Source: Taeniopygia guttata (taxonomy: Eukaryota; Chordata; Aves; Passeriformes; Estrildidae). Taken from it: a stretch of 64,000 nucleotides of DNA. The DNA is taken from positions 56,295,501-56,359,500 of the forward strand of contig NC_133027.1 in the NCBI RefSeq assembly GCF_048771995.1. The letters run 5' to 3'. Shown in pieces: positions 1 to 10,516 of this stretch (the first letter of the stretch is position 1; every line of letters begins with the position of its first letter). Under the pieces are notes generated by a model, which had not been told where the DNA came from, searched no databases, and worked only from the letters and a program-made list of their open reading frames with translations. A program made the position numbers and the translations under genes.

Positions 1-650
1 TAGCAGAACAAATCTACACAAAATGGATGTGACTCATTGTCTATACATGTTGAAGAAGTCAGGAGGGAATTTGTCCCTTTCAACAATTTAACTCAAAAGC
101 TTATTGTAACATAATTAGTCATCTGGAACAAAGGAGATGTAATTACATAAGATAATTTTGTGGATTTCTGACAGATCCCCAAAGCCTGCATGTGAATCTG
201 TATCCACCTAAGGAGCAGAAGCAAGTTCTGCTCATCCTAAAACTTGAACCTTCGAGTGTTGATTAGTTTTTAAGAAGCATGCAAGATAAAAAGCAAGACA
301 ATTAAAACATACTAGCATTTAATACAGTCTTTAATAAATAAATCCCTCTTTCTGTGTATTTTTCCAGGTACCTGCTGATGAAAACTATTGTGATGTATTG
401 TGACATATTATAGTGATTTGTTCCTCCAGGGTGGGTGCCATGCACTTTGGGGTTTAATTTCCTATATCTTCAATATAGATAACGATGCTGCAATGATATC
501 TAAGTAAAGCATGGTGCTCGGGCAGAACTGTGTAGCTGTTACTTTAATTCACTTTGAAAAAATAAGAAAGATTTCCTGTATTTCAAACAAATCTATGTTT
601 ACATGACATCATCCCTCGTAACAAAATAGCACAAATTGTTTCAAGTGAGT
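1..650. other. Noncoding AT-rich DNA downstream of CCN2
   Basis: I see no gene, repeat family or motif that I can support here. Confidence 0.6.
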
Positions 651-890
651 AATCAATACCTTCCACCAAAAGGAGCACGAGCTTGTTTAGCTTCGCTGGT
701 ACGGAGGCGAGGTTCGTACCCGGAGCAGGAGGCGGCTGCAGAGCCGCCACGCGGTGTCAGTGCGATGCCGAGGAAGAGCCCGGTCTTGTTCCTGTGGTCC
801 GGCGTGAAGCCTGGCACAGCCCTGAGCCAACCGGGACCCGACATGGTGCTTGTAGTAATTTGGTGTTTCGGGAGTTGATAGTCTGATACG
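651..890 (-). other. Isolated CpG-rich patch with short Kozak-matched ORF
   Basis: Between about 685 and 845 there are roughly 18 CpG dinucleotides in about 160 bp, far denser than either flank. On the minus strand an ORF of 63 codons (844-653) starts in the context AGCACCATGT (A at -3) and begins MSGPGWLRAVPG; it ends in a stop just after a GGAAG|GTATTG sequence that could be a weak donor. I do not recognise the protein. It could be a first exon with its own small CpG island, a retrocopy fragment, or chance. Plus-strand ORFs over the same bases look like shadows. Confidence 0.3.
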
Positions 891-3800
891 GGCTTATGTG
901 GGGTGTTAGGTGCTAGCTAGGACAAACATGGAATATACTGCTGTACTTCCTACGCTACCTACAAACAGCATCATCTACCAGAAATTATATGCTTCAAAGT
1001 CACTTCATCAATGAAGCCACTTTTATCTAAATGAATTAATGAAATAAAATGACAGACCAGCTTTTGCCTCCTCCTTGTTTTGAAAAAGCAGACAGGCAAA
1101 ATACAGGTGCCAGTGTTTCTTTATTTTCTGTGCAAAGGCTGGGATGTTTTTGTGCAATCCTATTAGCCTACAACTTGTCCTGGTGTGGATGTACAGAGCA
1201 AAAAATATTCAAGGCTGGTTTAATGAAGTCTTGTAAATAATCGTAGAGAGATTTTAGTCATAACTGTAAACTCTTTGGAAGAAGATCCTGCTGCCTCTGA
1301 CAACCAGAAGTAACCGTACAGCATGGAGATTTTATCAGCCTTTTGCTTGTTTGTCTCTGATTTGTGTTGAGAGGGCCATTGTATTTGTCTCTGTGTGGTT
1401 GTTAACAAATATACATATTGTTTCTAATAGATTGTTTATGATCAGGTCTGTGGAGAATGCCAGGCAGAAGCCAAAGAAAACATTACATAAATAGTCTCTA
1501 ATTTGCTTTTCAACTGCATAAAATTAAAGCACTCTCAAGGACAGAAAAGCCTTTCTTCATTTCTGCATGTAGAAAGTCCACTATTTCTTCACACAAACCC
1601 CAAGCTTTTATCCAGATAATCATTGCACTCTTAAGGCTGATTGTACTTCCAAGATTTGCCATGCTCATTATATTCTTGCAGAAGTCAGAAAAGCCTGAAC
1701 TAAAAATCCCCATTGCATACAGTTATCCAAAGGGTAACATGAGCATACTGACATTTGTAGAGTAGAATACTGTATAAGGTGGCACACATATTATAACTGT
1801 ATTTTCATGAAAATAGATAATGATGCAGGCAGCTACAATGGGGATGTTTGCTTGTGTCTGTGAAAGGTTAAACCTCACAGAATAACCTTACTTGAGATGT
1901 TTTCCATGTTGACTAGCTCTAAGTCAGGCACCCTCTTGTGAAGTGGGATAGCAATGCCGATTCTTCTCTAACAGCATTTCCTGGTGTCTGTAATCAAATG
2001 ACCGTACCTTTAGCACGGCAAGAAAAAACAAATGTTGCTTTCCATTGAAATACTGATCCCAAGTGGCTTCTCACAGGCACTAGCCATGCTGGGACAGGTG
2101 TTAGCCATGCTGGCATCCATTCAAGATCACTGGCTCTGGCATATTCTTATCTATGCAGTTCTTTCCAAGGTGACTACTTAGTGGCTATGGAGCTGTGGCT
2201 GGAAGAATCAATGGAAGGAAAGAAATATTTCTTTTCTATGTCATCATATGAAAATCCTTTGAGTCACAGGTGAAGAAGAACCTGATTTGAGCAGATATCC
2301 CCAGATGGGCAACTACAGCTAAGTGGCTGATGGGGAAACCTACTAAGAGACACTCCTGGCAGTTCCCAAGGTAAAATGAGATGGCTTTCTTCATTAACTC
2401 CTAACATATTAGATTTCAGAATCTTGATTAACTTACTGATCTTGGACTTTTTAACCTCACAACAAGCTTAGAATTAGAACAGCGTGTATAAATGGAAAAG
2501 GCCAATATGACTTCTTACTTATTTTCATTGCTCTGTTAATTAAAAAAGCATACTTAATACCATATCACAGTGTATTAAGATTATATCTAGTGCCTTCCCA
2601 CGTGTTACATTGTCTAAAGTTTGAATAAAATCTCAGATGTATTTTGAATCCTTCTCCTTCTCTTTCATTTACCAGATACACTGGCCAGGTCACTTCCCTA
2701 GTAGGTTGTACTAGGTTGTAATCTTGACTGTTTACAGAATACTATTTTGTGCAGTCTGTGCTCCTGGAAGTGTTTATTGCCCAGTAAATGCCACAGGAGC
2801 CAGCCTGTGTCCTCCCAGGAGCCCTCCAAGGTGCACAGTCCCATGCAGTTCCCCAAAATTGTACATCCTTAGGATTTGGGTCACAGGTGGTCCAAACTAG
2901 TCTGACTGCAGTTATGTTGGTTAGCTAGGCTGACCAGAGTCCTGAAAACTAGCTGAAAAGCTGGTTCTTAGCATTCAGCTCAGGAGCAGGAAAACATATT
3001 TTGTAGCTGCTGAAAGCTGCTAAATACCTGCTTTTAATAGGTCTAATTTAAACCAACAAACATTTATTTGGATTGCACATTTCTTTCAGTGGCTCAGTTA
3101 ATGGGGCTGAGTAATGAATGGAGGCACCACTGGATTGTATTAGCACTGCGGTACCGTGTTAGCAGCCTTTTGGTCCTGCTCAGGAGGCTGTAAAATGCTT
3201 TGTTCCTCACAACATAAACACCATTATGCTACTCCCAGGGTTGAATTTACTTACCATTAAGCAAATGTATATAGTCCTGCAATTGGCACTGCCCCAATAA
3301 CCGACAGGAGCTGAGGAATCCTGCCAAAATATCCAGCCAGATGTTTCAGGGTGGGACATTGCCGAATGGGCCCATATTCACTACTCTGGGGATGTGGGCT
3401 TGGACTACCACAGAGAAGAGCTGAAAAAGCCAGAGCAAGCACTAAGGACTGCAAACTGTTGTTCTCCGATGCAGCAGCAATGCTGAATCGTGCAGTGGAG
3501 ATGGGACCTTAGTCACGCTTCTAAACTCCGTTCAAATGCTAAATGTGTTGAAGGCTTTAGTACAGTTTGGAAACAGGTTCCTTGAAGAAATTCCTGGTAT
3601 TTCCTGGTTCCAGGCAGGCTGAAAAACACTGTGAGAATGTAGTGGCTTTTGGTATGTCCATTTATGGACATGAATCAAAGGAACTGCAGGGAGGAAAAAA
3701 AGTGGAAAATGAGAGGAAAAATAAGTTAACTGAACTACTTCCTCTCTCAGATTCTTCTTGGGTTTTGGGCAAAGCCTTACAGTGGTATTTCATCCCAGCT

Positions 3801-6060
3801 TCTCCTTGCTAACTACTTCCATATGTATAACATCAGTTAAAGCCACATTTAAGCACTGTTTTTAAAGAACTTGGGTTTTTGGTGGTAGGATACAAAGTCA
3901 GAATGGTTGAATTATTATATATTCAGGTAAGAATATTACTGTTCTTTCTTATATTTAATATCCTTTTCAGTATAATGAAATAAGAGCTTTCTTGAAGTGT
4001 GAGGTCTGAAAAAACTATGCTGCATGAGAAAAATACCGATGATGTAGTAAAGAATATGCTATTTCTAGTGGTGTCCAGAAGTCAGTTTTCTCAGCTGAGT
4101 GCCTGTCTTTGTGAGACAAACAACTGTATACTGTTCAAAGACTTATTTGTTCCTGTGTGGTTGCAGATCATTAAAAGTGGCTCATTCTTGAAGACTTTTT
4201 AAACTAGTGTTTTTTGGATGTGTCTTAGCTCTGAGGAATCTAACAAATTTCCATCTGGAGAGTAGAGCCTATTTCATATGAAAGGGCTATAATCTGTGTC
4301 TGTTGTTCACATCTGTATTGTGTTAGAAAGCTAAGATGCAAATCCATGCAAAAGTGTTATGGTACAAAAATCTGAAATATGATGGTTTAGAACTAGTTCA
4401 AAATATTTGATACTCTGGTCTCCAGCCACCTTGATTTTCTGTTTAATATTTAATTGAATACCTTTTATCAAATTAGTATTGACTTTACAGTGATTCTTTA
4501 GCAACTGTATTATTCATATAGCTGTAAATCCATTTAAAGGATATAGTAATTAGAATGAATATACTTTCAATTATGAATAAAATATTCTAAAATTACAGCA
4601 GCAAACTTGCACAATAGGATTTTCTGAGGATGCAAACAACAAAATGCAGACTTCCAAAACAAGGTATTTTGAAAGGAACATGAACCAGTGTTCTCTCCCA
4701 TGTAAGTGACTTTGGACTTTTGAACTCAGGTTTTTATTCTTCCATCTATGCATCTTAGGCACAAAGAATGAAATCAGGAAACTTCTTTACGGTTGAAAAG
4801 CCCACATTGTAGCCATCATTTAAGATGCCATAAATTCCACACAAGGGCTCCTTTTCCCAGGATACCTTTGAAAGAAAGCCTTACAGACAGTATGATGTCT
4901 ACCTATACCTCTAGGAGAGCTTACAACAAAATATTTCAGTTTCTTTACCTTCAGAGACAGAACCTTCAGAGGTTCTGTGAAATGGTGTAAAATGCAGGCT
5001 TCAGTCAGAAGAGTACACACATTCCTGGAAAAAGGAGCGCAATTCATTATAATGCATAGCTGAGATTTATGATCCCTGATATGCTCAGGGGAGAGCAATA
5101 ACTTGCTTAACGGATTTGCATATGTAGCGTACTCCCTTATTTTAATTCACAGTGGCAACAGCAAACGACTATCGAAACATTCTGACAGGCCTCTTCTGAG
5201 CTCTGCTGGCCTGTGAAACAGTGTAAATAATGTGTCAGATGGCAGGGAAGGCAGTTTTATCATAACATAATCTGGGAAAGGATAGGTAGTAGTCCTGGGC
5301 TGCTTTGGGGGAACCCTTTGTGGGTGTCTTTCAGACAGCCCTTCCTCAACCAGAGCCTTGCAGATTCTCCCCGACCCTTCAGCCTTGTTTGCCAGGCACA
5401 GCTGGATGACAGTGCCAGGGGAGGCCACAGGATTGTATGGCTTAGGTATTGGAGATACAGCCCACACTGCAGAGAGCTGGGAGCTGGACATAAGTGAGTC
5501 TTATGGTCGTGAGGCTCATGGGAATGATGGTATTAGGAAATGTCATTCATTATAATATCTGATACTAACTGATAAAAGACTGCAAAGCAGAGTTGTTCAT
5601 CAACATGCTTAAGCAGTGCCATAAGCACCCCATTTCTCACTGAAATTTATCCCAACCTGCCAGGTACATTGTGCTTCTTTCTATTCTACTAATCCTGAGA
5701 GCTTCTATAGCGATGGTTATGAATGAAGTCCACGTACATCCTGTCCTTTCTGGAACTAGAAATGAGAGTTTTCTTGTTATTTGGGGGTGGAGCCACAGTA
5801 GCGGTCAGGCAACCAGTCCTCGGTGTTGTATGAGTGAAGCGTTTCCAGGGTGAGCTGAATGGCTGCGCAATATTCATAATCTGAAAAAAAAACCATAGAG
5901 AAAAAATGCTGCAGAGTCTCAGGGAGCATAAGAGCCAGAGGCTACCCAAAACTATTTCATATGGGACACAGAAAGCCACTTCCTCATGCCAGAAGAATTC
6001 CTTTTATTTTTCAGAGGAAGGGAAAAGGCTTCTATGGCCTTGAGCAAAGCCTGGTGAAGC
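891..6060. other. Intergenic DNA, no supported gene
   Basis: Only short, overlapping ORFs with no recognisable domain occur (the longest is 114 codons at 5147-5491 minus, low-complexity in content). In other vertebrates this side of CCN2 faces ENPP1, but no ENPP1 exon is visible. Confidence 0.6.
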
Positions 6061-6064
6061 CATT

Positions 6065-6180
6065 GGCAAGACTCCCATTGACTTCCCATTAGTTTAGGTC
6101 TCTGTTGTTCATCATTAGTCAAAGCTGGTGTTACACTGATTTGCTGCTAATGCTAGCTGAAATCAATGGGATTGGAAGGT
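6065..6180. repeat. Possible ancient amniote dispersed repeat
   Basis: Contains ACTCCCATTGACTTCCCATT and AAATCAATGGGATT. These resemble the 'cattgacttcaatggga' type core common in old repeats of birds, turtles and crocodilians. It is degenerate and the family is not assigned. Confidence 0.3.
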
Positions 6181-6726
6181 GCTCAGGAAGGATGGACATT
6201 TTTGTAAGCTAACACTCTTTCAGCACCAGGAAATTCCAGATTGAACTTGTTTGCCTGAAAAGGATTCTTGTTGGAGAGCACGTTTTTTTCTGAAAACAAG
6301 AACTAATGCTTCCAGTGCAAAGGTTAATTTTGAATTCATAGAATCTCCTTGTCTTAATAAAGGGACAAAAAAAGTCTGTTATTAATGTAGGTGCCAGCAC
6401 AGGACTGAAGCTTTTCTTTTAGCTTCAGGGGGATGAGGGCAGTGACTCACAACTGTCCCTACAATAGGTTTTGCTTATCTAAGAAGAATGTTTGGACCAT
6501 TATCAAAATGTGTAGCTCTTACAATACTTCTCATCCGTGGCCCTGCAAGAGTTTGATCCCATGGACACTTTACACAAAACTGTCACATAAAATGGTTTGG
6601 CCTTGTCAGCAAGCAGGAAGATAATCTGCATAATTGCCACCAGAGTTCAGTGCTCTACCATACCACACTTAGGTGTTAATTCAAGTAAAGCTACATTTAA
6701 ATTAGCCCTACACTGCATGAAGAATA

Positions 6727-6772
6727 AATCAGAAGTTTTTTAGAGGCCCTTTCCAACCTGTTGTATTCTGTG
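6727..6772 (+). repeat. CR1 LINE 3'-terminal remnant
   Basis: The stretch ending CCCTTTCCAACCTGTTGTAT then TCTGTG resembles the sense-strand 3' end of avian CR1 (CCCTTCCAACCC...ATTCTRTG). It is only about 45 bp, so the match is suggestive rather than firm. Confidence 0.4.
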
Positions 6773-7264
6773 CTTTTTATGACACAATTCATTAACTGTT
6801 CCCTGAGAATTGTACCAAATTTTGGACTTCTGGATTTGAGTCTACAGTCAAGACCACTTCAATTCTTTTAGTAATTAAAAATATTTTCCTTGCCTTAGTT
6901 GAAAACAAATCTTAATCAGGGGAACACCTCAATGAAATTAAGCATGTTGTGTGGTTGCTGGTAGTACAGCAGCAGTTGAATACCCTGGTGACCAGCCGGC
7001 TCCCTTCAAACTACATGCGATGCATGAGGAGACCTGCTGCACTTTCTAATGCCATACTGGGCTTGGCAAAGCAAGCCTGGCCCTTCCCTTCATTCTAAAA
7101 TCAGAAGAGTAACAAACTACAGTTGGTTCACTAGTAACAGAATAAGTAAATCTTTAGCTTATTCCTAAGTGTAAGTGCTTGATTTTAATCTAGTGCAAAA
7201 GCAACCCCTTTAGAAACATGAAAAGGAATAGTGGAGACTCAAGGTAAATGAAATACCAAGCCAT
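6773..7264. other. Short spacer beyond the CCN2 cleavage site
   Basis: AT-rich with no ORF or repeat that I can support. It probably contains the downstream GU-rich element of the CCN2 poly(A) site at its right edge. Confidence 0.5.
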
Positions 7265-7285
7265 TTATATAAAAAATATAAATAC

Positions 7286-7291
7286 TTTATT
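7286..7291 (-). terminator. CCN2: CCN2 poly(A) signal AATAAA
   Basis: TTTATT on plus reads AATAAA on minus, 975 nt after the stop codon. Cleavage would be expected 15-30 nt further on, near 7265. It is the only canonical hexamer I see in the 3'UTR. Confidence 0.85.
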
Positions 7292-7301
7292 TTCAACTAA
7301 A

Positions 7302-7311
7302 AAGGTGCAAA
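7302..7311 (-). promoter_or_regulatory. CCN2: Overlapping miR-19 and miR-18 seed sites in CCN2 3'UTR
   Basis: The minus strand reads TTTGCACCTT. TTTGCAC (7311-7305) matches the miR-19 seed and GCACCTT (7308-7302) matches the miR-18 seed; the two overlap by four bases. Both miRNAs come from the miR-17-92 cluster, which is reported to repress CCN2. The site sits about 10 nt before the poly(A) signal. Confidence 0.75.
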
Positions 7312-8265
7312 CATGTAACTTTTGGTCACACTTCTCAACAAATAAACTGTCCAAAAAGAGCCAGTCAAAGAAAGAAACAAATGCTCAAGTGGAAAGACTG
7401 ATGAGCAACAGAACAGCCATATATCTTAAAGCCACTTGTCTTATAAGTAAACATATTTTGCCAGATGAATGTTTTGTAACATTACATTCATCTTGGCCTC
7501 AACTCACCGTTTGGCCCTATCTGAACAATTTCCACTAGAGTATCTATTTCATGCTTTGAATGCATTGTCAAACAAGCTTTAAATCTTACCTATCTTGTTC
7601 CAAAAAAGAAGGCTATCATTGAACTTTCAAAGCATTAAACAAAAGCAAAAAACTTTAAATTAATTTAGATAACTGTACAAATATATATACACACAGTATT
7701 TACAATATTCATAAAAAGTAGCTTGTAACAGGTAAATTAACTGCCACAAGCTGTCCAGTCTAATTGACATGATTCTGATTCTTGTTGGCCAAGCCACCTG
7801 AATCAGTGTCAGAGCTGAAACATTACTGTCCTGACTAACAGAACACCTTTTACTTAGCACTTTGCTGGATGTTTGCATTCCAGCTGTTGCTGTCTCTAAG
7901 CCAGCAGCAGCAAACATGCTAATGGTCTCTTCTCAATTGCACTACTAGATGAAGCATGCTGTACCACATTAAGGGAACGTTTGCTTGAATCTGCTTTTCC
8001 TGCCTGTTTCCCTTAACCCCATCATACCACCTCAGGAACAACATGTTCTGAAGCTGTGTCTTGCTGTGGTCCCACTGTCCGTTTTATGTTCTTCTTCAAA
8101 TCACCATTTGGGGTCAGTAGAAAAATTGTCTTAAGTCACATGGAGCAGTTTGTTGAAATTAAAAAAAAAAAAATGATTTAAATACCTTGTGCTATTGAAT
8201 CATGTTTACAAAATGAGATGCAAATCAGTTCAAGTTGAGAATGTACTTAGTGTCTCCTTCTGGCT

Positions 8266-8562
8266 TTATGCCATGTCTCCATACATCTTTCTGTAGTACA
8301 GAGACTCAAAGATGTCATTGTCTCCAGGGCAGTTGTAGTGGCACGCGCAGGTCTTGATGAACATCATTTTCCTTTTCATGATCTCCCCATCAGGGCACTT
8401 GAACTCCACGGGGAGGGTAGCTGTTCTGTGGGGTGTGCAGCAGCGCCCGTCAGTGCAAACACCACAGAACTTAGCTCTGTAGGTCTTCACGCTGGTGCAG
8501 CCAGACAGCTCAAACTTGACAGGCTTGGAGATTTTGGGGGTGCGAATGCACTTTTTGCCTTT
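8266..8562 (-). CDS. CCN2: CCN2 coding exon 5 (C-terminal cystine-knot module) and stop
   Basis: 297 nt encoding residues 250-347 and TAA. The acceptor is CCTGACAG at 8563-8570. It encodes the CT cystine knot (C254, C271, C282, C285, C290, C291, C305, C321, C323, C327). The opening KGKKC and nearby basic residues match the heparin- and integrin-binding surface known for CCN2. The module is complete. Confidence 0.97.
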   Translation of the reverse strand, partial: KGKKCIRTPKISKPVKFELSGCTSVKTYRAKFCGVCTDGRCCTPHRTATLPVEFKCPDGEIMKRKMMFIKTCACHYNCPGDNDIFESLYYRKMYGDMA

Positions 8563-10099
8563 CTGTCAGGATAGAAGTGAATACAAGATTTTTAGAAGGT
8601 AGGCTTTCACAAAGCACACTAAGCTTGAGAGTTAGTGGTGAGCAGCCATGCTAATCCTTACTGTATTATCATTAGGCAAGATTGTCTTATATAGTGCTGT
8701 AACACAGCATGAGAGAAAATTAAAGACATTTAATTGTAAATAATGATCACCACTAGGGTTCAACTCAAATTTCAAAGTAAACCACATGAAACTGACTAGC
8801 TGTCAGCACTGCACTTTTGGCCACTGTCCTTTTGCTAGTGGATGAATGCAACCTAGTGCAGCATACATAAAGATAATTGTATTTACCTTGATGTTCTCCT
8901 CCAGGTCTGCTTCACAAGGTCTGACCATGCAGAGCCTACTTTGTTTCTCCAGTCTGCAGAAGGCATTGTCATTGGTGACCCTGGTAGAGATACCCATGCC
9001 ACAGGTCTTGGAGCAAGCACTCCATTCTGTGGTCTGCACCAGGCAGTTGGCACGCATCATTGTTGGGTCTGGACCGTAAGTGTCTTCCAGTCTGTAAGCT
9101 GCAGGAGACAGAAAACCAAAATGAGACCACTGCCTGATCTCAGCCCTCTAAATGTTCCTTCATTTTCCTGAGAAATTCAGGCAGCTACACTAAATCCATG
9201 GGGTGATTCCACTAACTGCAGCCCTCCAGTCTCTGCCCTGTGTTCACCGAGTCCACTGCCTTCAGCCTCCACCATGCAGGGTGCCCCCTCCCCTGGCTGC
9301 CATCTGCAGAGAGCCCTCCACTCACCGGCAAGTGCAGGTCCCACGGCAGTCTGCTCTTTGGCCTCATCGCAGACCCACTCCTCGCAGCACTTTCCAGGGA
9401 GCTTCACCCGGCGCGGGTAGGGGCAGTCAGGGCTGGGCAGGCGGACGTCCATGCTGCAGAGGGGCACGCAGCCCACCGCGCCGTCCAGGCAGGTGCACTG
9501 GTACTTGCAGCTGCTCTGGAAGGACTCTCCGCTCCGGTACACCATGCCGCTGAACACGCACGGGGCGCCGTCCCGAGCTGCGAGGGGCAGGAGGCAGAGC
9601 GTGAGTCGGGCGGGCGGGAGTCTCGGAGGTTCCCAATTTCCTCGCTCCCTGCCCTGCGGGACCCTGTTCCCGTCCCCGCGGCAGGCGGCAGCCCCGGCCC
9701 CCACTCACCGGTGCAGACGCCGATTCTGCGGTTGGCGGGGGAGCCGAAGTCGCAGAAGAGCCCCTTGTGGTGATCGCAAGGGTCCCGCTCGGTGCAGAGC
9801 TCGCCCAGCTGCTTGGCGCACACGCGGCAGCAGCCGCAGCCGTCGAGCACCAGGGAAACGCCGGCGGGGCAGGTGGGACCCGGCCCCGTTCCGCACTGGC
9901 ACTGCCCGCTGCACTCCTGGCCCTGAGCCTCCTGCAAGTGCCGGGGGGGACAGAGAGAGAGAGACGGGGTGTTGTCAGAGCCACCGCCGGGACCGCCCGG
10001 ACGGGGCAGGCGCGGCGGCGCCGCGGGGGCAGCACTTACCGGGCTGAGGAGAGCGAGCAGCAGGGCAAGGGTGAACCGGGCGAAGGTGTTTGGGACCAT
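8266..10099 (-). CDS. CCN2: CCN2 / connective tissue growth factor, complete five-exon coding region
   Basis: Secreted heparin-binding matricellular protein that modulates integrin, BMP, TGF-beta and LRP signalling in matrix formation, chondrogenesis and angiogenesis (family knowledge). The coding exons are 10099-10040, 9931-9709, 9577-9326, 9098-8887 and 8562-8266. All introns are GT-AG and phases join cleanly (60+223+252+212+297 nt) to give 347 residues plus TAA; human CCN2 has 349. Domains in order: signal peptide (about 1-22), IGFBP domain (about 23-94, with GCGCC at 51-55), VWC (about 95-165), TSP1 (about 195-241, WSACSKTCG) and C-terminal cystine knot (about 254-327), ending [10 protein letters not shown]. 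The spacing and sequence of Cys residues match CCN2 rather than CCN1 or CCN3. The ATG has A at -3 and G at +4, and there is no upstream ATG in the inferred leader. Differences from human cluster in the signal peptide. Introns are very short (108, 131, 227, 324 bp). Confidence 0.98.
8887..9098 (-). CDS. CCN2: CCN2 coding exon 4 (hinge and thrombospondin type 1 module)
   Basis: 212 nt encoding residues 179-249. The acceptor is TCCTGCAG and the donor is AAG|GTAAAT. It carries the hinge remainder ([10 protein letters not shown]) and the TSP1 motif [11 protein letters not shown], which is linked to LRP1, integrin and VEGF binding in the family. Residue 225 is Phe where the human protein has Ser, which removes an N-glycosylation sequon. 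Confidence 0.97.
9326..9577 (-). CDS. CCN2: CCN2 coding exon 3 (von Willebrand factor type C module)
   Basis: 252 nt encoding residues 95-178 plus one base. The acceptor is CTCGCAG and the donor is G|GTGAGT. VWC cysteines include CTC at 122-124 and the CCEEWVC ending near residue 164. It is followed by the start of the hinge, which is the usual protease-sensitive linker between the N- and C-terminal halves of CCN proteins. Confidence 0.97.
9709..9931 (-). CDS. CCN2: CCN2 coding exon 2 (IGFBP module)
   Basis: 223 nt encoding residues 21-94 plus one base. The acceptor is CTTGCAG at 9938-9932 and the donor is G|GTGAGT. It contains the GCGCCRVCA signature of the IGF-binding-protein-like module, and twelve Cys residues can be counted between C27 and C93. 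As in other CCN genes, one exon encodes one module. Confidence 0.97.
10040..10099 (-). CDS. CCN2: CCN2 coding exon 1 (signal peptide)
   Basis: Twenty codons beginning MVPNTFARF, with a hydrophobic core rich in Leu and Ala ending in LLSP. This is the secretory signal. The donor is G|GTAAGT, with GT at 10039-10038. It ends exactly on a codon boundary (phase 0). Cleavage probably falls close to the exon 1/2 junction, near residues 19-22; the exact site is not clear from the -1/-3 rule. Confidence 0.96.
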
Positions 10100-10332
10100 C
10101 CTGCAGCGGTCAGCGGCTCGTGGGTGGCGAGGCGGCGGCGTCGGGCTGCCGGGCAGCGAGGAGAACCGGGGTGAGCCGAGAGCTTCCCGCAGGGCGGATC
10201 TCCTCGGCGGCGCGGACGGGGCTGCGGCGGGCGCTGTGCCGGAGGGTGGCTGCTGCTGGGTGCTGCTGAGTTCCGCTCTCCTCCGCTCCGCTCCGCTCCG
10301 TCCGACTGCGGCGGGAGATTGGCTGTGTGACT
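10100..10332 (-). other. CCN2: CCN2 5' untranslated region (start inferred from TATA box)
   Basis: About 230 nt of GC-rich leader between the predicted transcription start (about 30 nt after the TATA box) and the ATG at 10099. No ATG occurs in it on the minus strand, so no upstream ORF can start there from a standard codon. It includes a four-copy pentamer repeat (CTCCG on the plus strand) at 10281-10300. The exact cap site cannot be read from sequence. Confidence 0.75.
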
Positions 10333-10356
10333 GCCGAGTGCTGGGACGGACGCCCC

Positions 10357-10362
10357 TTTATA
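10357..10362 (-). promoter_or_regulatory. CCN2: CCN2 TATA box (TATAAA)
   Basis: On the minus strand the sequence reads CCTATAAAGGGG. The match is perfect, in a GC-rich context, 258 nt before the ATG. CCN2 promoters are TATA-containing in other vertebrates, so position and context agree. Confidence 0.9.
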
Positions 10363-10418
10363 GGCGGCGGCGGCGCGGCCTCGCCAATGGGCTGAATGGG
10401 GCCGCGGACAAACAGCGA

Positions 10419-10433
10419 CATTCCGCGCATTCC
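10419..10433 (-). promoter_or_regulatory. CCN2: Tandem TEAD (MCAT) elements of the CCN2 promoter
   Basis: Two GGAATG motifs on the minus strand (CATTCC at 10419-10424 and 10428-10433 on plus) are separated by 3 bp, about 60 bp upstream of the TATA box. This matches the closely spaced pair known from mammalian CCN2 promoters, through which YAP/TAZ-TEAD drive transcription. It implies control by Hippo signalling and mechanical cues. Confidence 0.85.
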
Positions 10434-10491
10434 TGCGCGCCGCGCCGCGCCGCCCGCCCCGCCCCGCGCCGCCGCCACCGCCCCGGAGCGG

Positions 10492-10516
10492 CCCTGACCC
10501 CTGACTCCCGCATTCC
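10492..10516 (-). promoter_or_regulatory. CCN2: Third TEAD motif with adjacent BCE-1-like element
   Basis: A third GGAATG lies at 10516-10511 (minus strand). It is followed by GAGTCAGGGGTCAGGG at 10507-10492, which resembles the basal control element described just after a TEAD site in the human promoter. The TEAD call is firm as a motif match. The BCE-1 equivalence is from memory of the human sequence and is less certain. Confidence 0.6.

Larger units (their letters stand above)
7265..8265 (-). other. CCN2: CCN2 3' untranslated region
   Basis: About 1 kb between the stop codon and the inferred cleavage point, similar in length to mammalian CCN2 3'UTRs. It is AT-rich, with a 13-base U run (8173-8161). 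I find no good AATAAA earlier in it on the minus strand, so a single long 3'UTR is the simplest model. The far end, around the poly(A) signal, looks strongly conserved with what I recall of the human sequence. Confidence 0.85.

Noticed and set aside
3257-3454. Signal-peptide-like ORF on minus
   Set aside because: The apparent start is a TTG, not ATG; no ATG lies in the open frame before the preceding stop, and no family is recognised.
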